Assembly: GCA_946482115.1 (NCBI GenBank)
Contig: CAMLQP010000064.1
Coordinates: 1 to 12,199, forward strand
Length of the DNA: 12,199 nucleotides
Direction of reading: 5' to 3'
Source: an uncultured Comamonadaceae bacterium
GTDB taxonomy: Bacteria > Pseudomonadota > Gammaproteobacteria > Burkholderiales > Burkholderiaceae
The position numbers and the translations under genes were made by a program. Positions 8,103 through 12,199 of the stretch are shown here, in pieces. Every line of letters starts with the position of its first letter. The stretch's first letter is position 1. Under the pieces are notes generated by a model that saw only the letters and a program-made list of their open reading frames with translations, was not told the DNA's origin and did no database searches.

Positions 8103-8131
8103 CAGGCCTGCCCAGGGGGCTGGGAGGCCTG
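8103..8131 (-). promoter_or_regulatory. Bulged hairpin in the pilB leader
   Basis: Arms CAGGCCT + CCCAG (8103-8109, 8111-8115) pair with CTGGG + AGGCCTG (8120-8124, 8125-8131) around a four-base loop, giving 12 base pairs with one bulged base at 8110. The structure ends 17 bases before the pilB start codon. No U-tract follows on either strand, so it does not look like an intrinsic terminator. A role in controlling pilB translation or mRNA stability is inference. Confidence 0.55.
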
Positions 8132-8243
8132 GTTCACCAATTGATAAAAAGATGAAATTGACGACAGATGTACCACGGATCGGCGGTAGATGCCAGCAGA
8201 TCGCTGCCATATCGGTGTTTCATGCCGTGGTTGGGTCATCGTG

Positions 8244-8249
8244 TATAGT
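8244..8249 (+). promoter_or_regulatory. accB: Candidate -10 box of the accB operon
   Basis: TATAGT matches the -10 consensus in five of six positions and would give a leader of roughly 55-60 bases before the accB ATG. No clear -35 hexamer stands at 16-18 bp, so this is a single-box call. Confidence 0.45.
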
Positions 8250-8303
8250 CCGTCCGATTTTGGAACCACAACATGGGGTTGCTGCATTCTAGATGCACCC
8301 ACC

Positions 8304-8307
8304 GGAG
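8304..8307 (+). promoter_or_regulatory. accB: Ribosome-binding site that decides the accB start
   Basis: GGAG in ACCGGAGAAGAAC sits six bases before the ATG at 8314. An in-frame upstream ATG at 8293 would add seven residues (MHPPEKN) but has no ribosome-binding site, and the family N-terminus begins MDLRKLK, so 8314 is the start. Confidence 0.85.
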
Positions 8308-8313
8308 AAGAAC

Positions 8314-8775
8314 ATGGATTTGCGCAAACTCAAAACTCTGATCGATCTGGTCTCGGAGTCCAATGTGTCCGAGCTGGAGATCACCGAGGCCGAAGGCAAG
8401 GTCCGCATCGTCAAGAGCGCGCCGGTTGTTGCTGCCGCGCCGGTGGTGACGGTTGCCGCTCCGGTCCTGCCCGCCGGCCCGGCCGCCGTGGCGGTGGCCG
8501 AACCGGCTGCCGCCGCGCCCGCTGCCGCCCCGGCCGTGACAGGCCATATTGTCAAGTCGCCCATGGTCGGCACTTTCTACCGCGCCTCCAGCCCGGGTGC
8601 CGCCTCGTTCGTCGAGGTCGGCAGCCAGGTCAAGGAAGGCGACGCCCTGTGCATTGTCGAAGCCATGAAGATACTCAACGAGATCGAGGCCGACAAGTCC
8701 GGCACCATCACCCAGGTGCTGGTCGAGAACGGGCAGCCCGTCGAATACGGCCAGCCGCTCTTCGTCATCGAGTGA
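8314..8775 (+). CDS. accB: Biotin carboxyl carrier protein of acetyl-CoA carboxylase (BCCP)
   Basis: 153 residues, standard for AccB. The N-terminal [23 protein letters not shown] is the conserved interaction region. An Ala/Pro/Val-rich flexible linker covers roughly residues 36-76, followed by the biotinyl domain. The biotinylation site is EAMKI with Lys119, and SPGAASF at residues 93-99 is the 'thumb' loop that separates AccB from other biotinyl domains. The protein carries carboxybiotin between the AccC biotin carboxylase and the carboxyltransferase (accA/accD, not in this window) in the first committed step of fatty-acid synthesis. accC follows after 19 bp, so the two are surely cotranscribed. 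The gene is intact and ordinary. Confidence 0.97.
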   Translation: MDLRKLKTLIDLVSESNVSELEITEAEGKVRIVKSAPVVAAAPVVTVAAPVLPAGPAAVAVAEPAAAAPAAAPAVTGHIVKSPMVGTFYRASSPGAASFVEVGSQVKEGDALCIVEAMKILNEIEADKSGTITQVLVENGQPVEYGQPLFVIE

Positions 8776-8794
8776 GCCGGGCGGGCACTTTCCC

Positions 8795-10144
8795 ATGTTC
8801 AAGAAGATACTGATCGCCAACCGGGGTGAGATTGCCCTGCGGGTGCAGCGCGCCTGCCGGGAAATGGGCATCAAGGCCGTGATGGTCTATTCCGAGGCCG
8901 ACCGCGACGCCAAGTACGTCAAGCTGGCCGACGAGGCTGTCTGCATCGGCCCGGCACCGTCCAGCCAGAGTTACCTCAACATGCCGGCCATCATCTCGGC
9001 CGCCGAGGTGACCGACGCCGAGGCCATACACCCCGGCTACGGTTTCCTGAGCGAGAACGCCGATTTCGCCGAGCGGGTCGAGAAAAGCGGCTTTACCTTC
9101 ATCGGTCCCTCGCCCGAGTCCATCCGCCTGATGGGCGACAAGGTCTCGGCCAAACAGGCCATGATCCGCGCCGGCGTGCCCACGGTGCCCGGCTCCGACG
9201 GCGCGCTGCCCGACGATCCCGCCTATATCAAGAAGACCGCCAAGGCGATCGGCTACCCGGTCATCATCAAGGCTGCTGGCGGTGGCGGCGGGCGCGGCAT
9301 GCGCGTGGTGCACACCGAGGCCGCGCTGCTGCACGCGGTGCAGACCACCAAGGCCGAGGCGGGTGCCGCCTTTGGCAACCCGGCGGTCTACATGGAGAAA
9401 TTCCTCCAGAACCCGCGCCACATCGAGATACAGGTGCTGGCCGACCAGCACCGCAACGCCGTCTACCTGGGCGAGCGCGACTGTTCCATGCAGCGCCGCC
9501 ACCAGAAGGTGATCGAGGAAGCGCCCGCGCCCGGCATCCCGCGCCGCCTGATCGAGAAGATTGGTGAGCGCTGCGCGGCCGCCTGCAAGAAGATCGGCTA
9601 TCGCGGCGCTGGCACCTTCGAGTTCCTGTACGAAAACGGCGAGTTCTACTTCATCGAGATGAACACCCGCGTGCAGGTGGAGCACCCGGTGACGGAGCTG
9701 ATCACCGGCATCGACATCGTGCGCACCCAGATCGCGGTGGCTGCTGGCGAGAAACTGCCCTTCACCCAGCGCCAGATCGAGCTGCGTGGCCACGCCATCG
9801 AGTGCCGCGTCAACGCCGAAGACCCCTACAAGTTCACGCCCTCGCCGGGGCGCATCACCGCCTGGCACCCGCCGGGCGGACCGGGCGTGCGCGTCGACTC
9901 GCATATCTACACCAATTACTTCGTGCCGCCCAACTACGACTCCATGGTCGGCAAGATCATCGTGCACGGCGACACCCGCGAGCAGGCGCTGGCCCGCATG
10001 CGCACCGCGCTGATCGAGACGGCGGTCGAAGGCATACTGACCAACATCCCGCTGCACCGCGAGCTGATGGTGGACGCCAACTTCGTGGCGGGCGGCACCA
10101 ACATCCACTACCTGGAAGAGTGGCTGTCCCAACGCAAGCGCTGA
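8795..10144 (+). CDS. accC: Acetyl-CoA carboxylase, biotin carboxylase subunit
   Basis: 449 residues, the same length as the E. coli enzyme. It begins [17 protein letters not shown], the biotin-carboxylase N-terminal fold. The ATP-grasp region holds Lys159 followed by the glycine-rich GGGGGRGMR loop (162-170), [11 protein letters not shown], and the active-site stretch [14 protein letters not shown] with E288, N290 and R292, all at E. coli numbering. The C-terminal domain includes [10 protein letters not shown] and [13 protein letters not shown]. It uses ATP and bicarbonate to carboxylate biotin on AccB in the cytoplasm. It ends in a short tail (LSQRKR), as expected for a free AccC rather than a fused propionyl- or methylcrotonyl-CoA carboxylase subunit. 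prmA starts 4 bp after the stop. Confidence 0.98.
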   Translation: MFKKILIANRGEIALRVQRACREMGIKAVMVYSEADRDAKYVKLADEAVCIGPAPSSQSYLNMPAIISAAEVTDAEAIHPGYGFLSENADFAERVEKSGFTFIGPSPESIRLMGDKVSAKQAMIRAGVPTVPGSDGALPDDPAYIKKTAKAIGYPVIIKAAGGGGGRGMRVVHTEAALLHAVQTTKAEAGAAFGNPAVYMEKFLQNPRHIEIQVLADQHRNAVYLGERDCSMQRRHQKVIEEAPAPGIPRRLIEKIGERCAAACKKIGYRGAGTFEFLYENGEFYFIEMNTRVQVEHPVTELITGIDIVRTQIAVAAGEKLPFTQRQIELRGHAIECRVNAEDPYKFTPSPGRITAWHPPGGPGVRVDSHIYTNYFVPPNYDSMVGKIIVHGDTREQALARMRTALIETAVEGILTNIPLHRELMVDANFVAGGTNIHYLEEWLSQRKR

Positions 10145-10148
10145 GCCC

Positions 10149-11036
10149 ATGTTCGAGCTGACCCTGCTGGCGCCTGAGGACCGTATCGAGATTCTGGGCG
10201 AGGCGCTGGACGCGCTGGATGCGCTGTCGGTCTCGGTCGAGGACGCCGATGCCCAGACCCCCGCCGAGCAGGCCCTGTTCGGCGAACCCGGCATGCCGCC
10301 GCCCAAGGAGGGTTGGCAGAGATCGCGCGTGGTCGCGCTGTTTGCCGAGGAAGCCCAGGCCCGCGAGGCCGCCGGGCTGCTGGCGGCGCAGGATTTCTTC
10401 GACGGCTGCGAGGTGCTGGCTGTTACGGTGGTGCCCGAGCAGGACTGGGTGCGCCTGACCCAGTCGCAGTTCGATCCGGTCGAGATCACCCCCACCTTCT
10501 GGATCGTGCCGAGCTGGCACGAACCACCGGCCCAGGCCGAACAGGTGATCCGCCTGGACCCTGGCCTCGCCTTCGGCACCGGTACCCATCCCACCACCCG
10601 CATGTGCCTGCGCTGGCTGGCCACGCGCCGGCTCGACGGCCAGCGTGTGCTGGACTACGGCTGCGGCTCGGGTATCCTGGCCATAGGTGCAGCCAAGGTC
10701 GGCGCGGGCGAGATTGTCGCGGTGGACATCGATCCGGCTGCTGTCGAATCGACCCGTCTCAATGCCGCCAACAACCATGTCGTGCTGCAGCCCGGCCTGC
10801 CCGACGCGGCCCGGGGCACGTTCGACGTGGTGCTGGCCAACATACTGGCCACGCCGCTCAAGGTGCTGGCGCCGCTGCTGTGCGCCCATGTCGACGCGGG
10901 AGGCCACCTGGTGCTCGCCGGCATCCTCTCGCGCCAGCGTGACGAATTGATTGAAGCCTACGCACCCTGGCTCGCCCTGTCGGTGGCCGACGAAGAGGAC
11001 GGCTGGGTGCTGATGACGGCGCGGCGTCCCGCCTGA
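10149..11036 (+). CDS. prmA: Ribosomal protein L11 methyltransferase
   Basis: 295 residues; E. coli PrmA has 293. The N-terminal part (about residues 1-125) is the L11-recognition domain, followed by the PrmA signature DPGLAFGTGTHPTTRMCL. The SAM-binding loop is DYGCGSGILAIGAAK starting at residue 169, and Asn231 in LANILA is the conserved post-fold motif. The enzyme trimethylates amino groups of ribosomal protein L11 in the cytoplasm. It starts 4 bp after accC with no clear Shine-Dalgarno, which suggests translational coupling to the accBC genes, an arrangement common in Betaproteobacteria. It ends 10 bp before the stop of a convergent methyltransferase gene; no terminator hairpin is visible between them. 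Confidence 0.97.
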   Translation: MFELTLLAPEDRIEILGEALDALDALSVSVEDADAQTPAEQALFGEPGMPPPKEGWQRSRVVALFAEEAQAREAAGLLAAQDFFDGCEVLAVTVVPEQDWVRLTQSQFDPVEITPTFWIVPSWHEPPAQAEQVIRLDPGLAFGTGTHPTTRMCLRWLATRRLDGQRVLDYGCGSGILAIGAAKVGAGEIVAVDIDPAAVESTRLNAANNHVVLQPGLPDAARGTFDVVLANILATPLKVLAPLLCAHVDAGGHLVLAGILSRQRDELIEAYAPWLALSVADEEDGWVLMTARRPA

Positions 11037-11046
11037 CCCGCGCGCT

Positions 11047-11759
11047 TCAGGGCACCGTGGCCGGTTTGTGGGCCACCAGCACGTATTGCAGGGGCAGGCC
11101 CCGTTGCTGCAGTGTGTCGAAGTCGGCGCCCGCCACCTGCGCCAGCGATTCCAGCGCGCGCATCACCTGCTGCCCCTGCTCGGCCTGGAACACGCGGGGC
11201 AGCACCTTGTCCACCACCAGCCCTGCCTCCCGCAGCAAGGCCACCATGTCGTCCAGGGTGAACCAGCGCAGGTGGGTGCGGTCGAACAGTCCGCTGTCGC
11301 TGCGGGGCCAGCGGCCCCGTGCCAGCTGCACCCAAGTGCTCCAGTGCTGCACCCAAGTGCTCCAGTGCTGCACGTTGGGTATGCAGGCCAGCACGCATCC
11401 GCCCGGGGCCAGGCAGGTCACGGCCTCGCGCAGCACTTGCCAGGGCTCGCGCAGATGTTCCAGCACATCGCCGACGATGAGGTGGTCGAAGTGCCCTTGG
11501 GCCACCTCCGCGAGTAGGGGGCCGTGGACCAATTGCCCACCTGGTCCAGGTTGCACGGCACGGCCAGGTCCAACGCGTCGCGTGCTCGCTCAAGCGCCTG
11601 GGGGTCCAGCTCGATGCCGACGTAGTAAGGCTGTGCCGACAGCCGTTCCCGTACGGCACGGGCCATGGCACCAGCACCGCAGCCGAGTTCCAGCAGCCGG
11701 CGGGCATGCGGTGGCACCTGCTCCAGCAAGGTGGGGTTGACGTTGTCGTAGTAGCCCAT
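11047..11759 (-). pseudogene. Class I SAM-dependent methyltransferase, frameshifted as written
   Basis: Two minus-strand frames together give one methyltransferase. The first, from the ATG at 11759, encodes MGYYDNVNPTLLEQVP and the SAM-binding motif LLELGCGAGAMA (E24 to G30), then GIELDP. The second, ending at 11047, carries HFDHLIVGDVLEHL, LAPGGCVLACIPNVQHW and FDRTHLRWFTLDDM, the later motifs of the same fold. Adding one base to the G5 run at 11517-11521 (C5 on the coding strand) joins them into about 237 residues. As written the first frame continues into nonsense and stops at 11418. A 21-bp tandem duplication (11325-11366) repeats seven residues in the second part. The ATG has an AGGGAG ribosome-binding site at 11766-11771. 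The substrate is unknown; relatives methylate small molecules or sugars. A sequencing error is possible, in which case the gene is intact. Confidence 0.75.
11325..11373 (-). repeat. 21-bp tandem duplication inside the methyltransferase gene
   Basis: Two identical 21-bp units at 11325-11345 and 11346-11366, each beginning GCTGCACCCAAG, are followed by the first seven bases of a third (11367-11373). On the coding strand this repeats seven residues, reading VQHWSTWVQHWSTWVQ, without shifting the frame. Confidence 0.95.
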
Positions 11760-11765
11760 GGTGTT

Positions 11766-11771
11766 CTCCCT
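11766..11771 (-). promoter_or_regulatory. Ribosome-binding site of the methyltransferase gene
   Basis: AGGGAG on the minus strand, six bases before the ATG at 11759. It chooses this ATG over an upstream in-frame ATG at 11822, whose extra residues (MPHQPHVARVRAA...) are not family-like. Confidence 0.75.
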
Positions 11772-11865
11772 GTTGGTTGATATGGCCGCGCGAACCCGGG
11801 CGACGTGCGGCTGGTGGGGCATTGTCTCGCAGCGTGTGGGGTGTAGGGAGGGTGGGCACTGTCTC

Positions 11866-11871
11866 TAGAAT
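11866..11871 (+). promoter_or_regulatory. Candidate -10 box; possible leaderless start of the zinc-ribbon gene
   Basis: TAGAAT matches the -10 consensus in five of six positions and ends six bases before the ATG at 11878, which would place the transcript start at the start codon. The nearest purine-rich run (AGGGAGGG at 11846-11853) is about 25 bases away, too far to act as a Shine-Dalgarno. No good -35 box is visible. Confidence 0.35.
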
Positions 11872-11877
11872 GCATGC

Positions 11878-12199
<322 letters not shown>

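Larger units (their letters stand above)
8086..8313. promoter_or_regulatory. Divergent intergenic region between pilB and accB
   Basis: This 228-bp stretch has no supported gene and must hold the promoters for pilB (leftward) and accB (rightward). It contains the pilB-side hairpin (8103-8131), an AT-richer patch around 8139-8160, and TATAGT at 8244-8249, a good -10 hexamer for accB. A 7-bp inverted repeat (ACCACGG at 8172-8178, CCGTGGT at 8225-8231) spans part of it, its right arm just upstream of that -10 box; arms this short may be chance. I see no convincing -35 box for either gene. Confidence 0.6.

Noticed and set aside
8103..8131. Intrinsic terminator
   Set aside because: The hairpin has no T-run on either strand, and it lies upstream of both flanking genes, not after one.
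8195..8209. Possible sigma-54 promoter upstream of pilB (TGGCAGCGATCTGCT on the minus strand)
   Set aside because: The distance between the GG and GC elements is one base short of the strict sigma-54 spacing, and the -12 half is degenerate.
8765..10624. 619-residue minus-strand frame opposite accC and prmA
   Set aside because: accC and prmA are certain on the other strand. The antisense frame has no recognisable motifs and no ribosome-binding context.

Overview
The window is high-GC DNA from what looks like a betaproteobacterium of the order Burkholderiales, most likely a Comamonadaceae member. This is inferred from three things: the accB-accC-prmA order followed by an MJ0042-type zinc-ribbon gene, the pilB-pilC pair, and a polyhydroxyalkanoate-system protein. 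No 16S rRNA or other decisive marker is present, so the placement is an inference. Nearly all of the window is ordinary chromosomal coding sequence. I see no mobile element, CRISPR array, tRNA or rRNA.

Layout. (1) Positions 1-355, minus strand: the first 118 residues of an M20-family amidohydrolase, cut by the window edge. (2) Positions 428-5085, plus strand: a tightly packed four-gene operon. It encodes an orphan molybdopterin oxidoreductase, a lipoprotein with an HELAH metallopeptidase motif, a small polyhydroxyalkanoate-system protein and a class III (CaiB/BaiF) CoA-transferase. Two of its three junctions are ATGA stop/start overlaps. (3) Positions 5082-8085, minus strand: pilC and pilB of a type IV pilus or type II secretion-like machine. 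pilC converges on the CoA-transferase gene with a 4-bp overlap, and no pilD follows. (4) Positions 8086-8313: a divergent intergenic region with a strong bulged hairpin just upstream of pilB and a candidate -10 box for accB. (5) Positions 8314-11036, plus strand: accB, accC and prmA. The first two give the biotin carrier and biotin carboxylase of acetyl-CoA carboxylase; the third methylates ribosomal protein L11. (6) Positions 11047-11759, minus strand: a SAM-dependent methyltransferase gene that is frameshifted as written and also carries an in-frame 21-bp tandem duplication. (7) Positions 11878-12199, plus strand: the start of a zinc-ribbon (probably DUF3426) protein that runs into a (Glu-Pro)n hexanucleotide repeat at the window end.

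The long antisense reading frames opposite these genes are shadows of high GC3 codon use and are not annotated. I do not see an undescribed multi-gene system. The best leads are the damaged methyltransferase between prmA and the zinc-ribbon gene, the hexanucleotide repeat, the pilB leader hairpin, and the odd functional mix of the molybdoenzyme operon.
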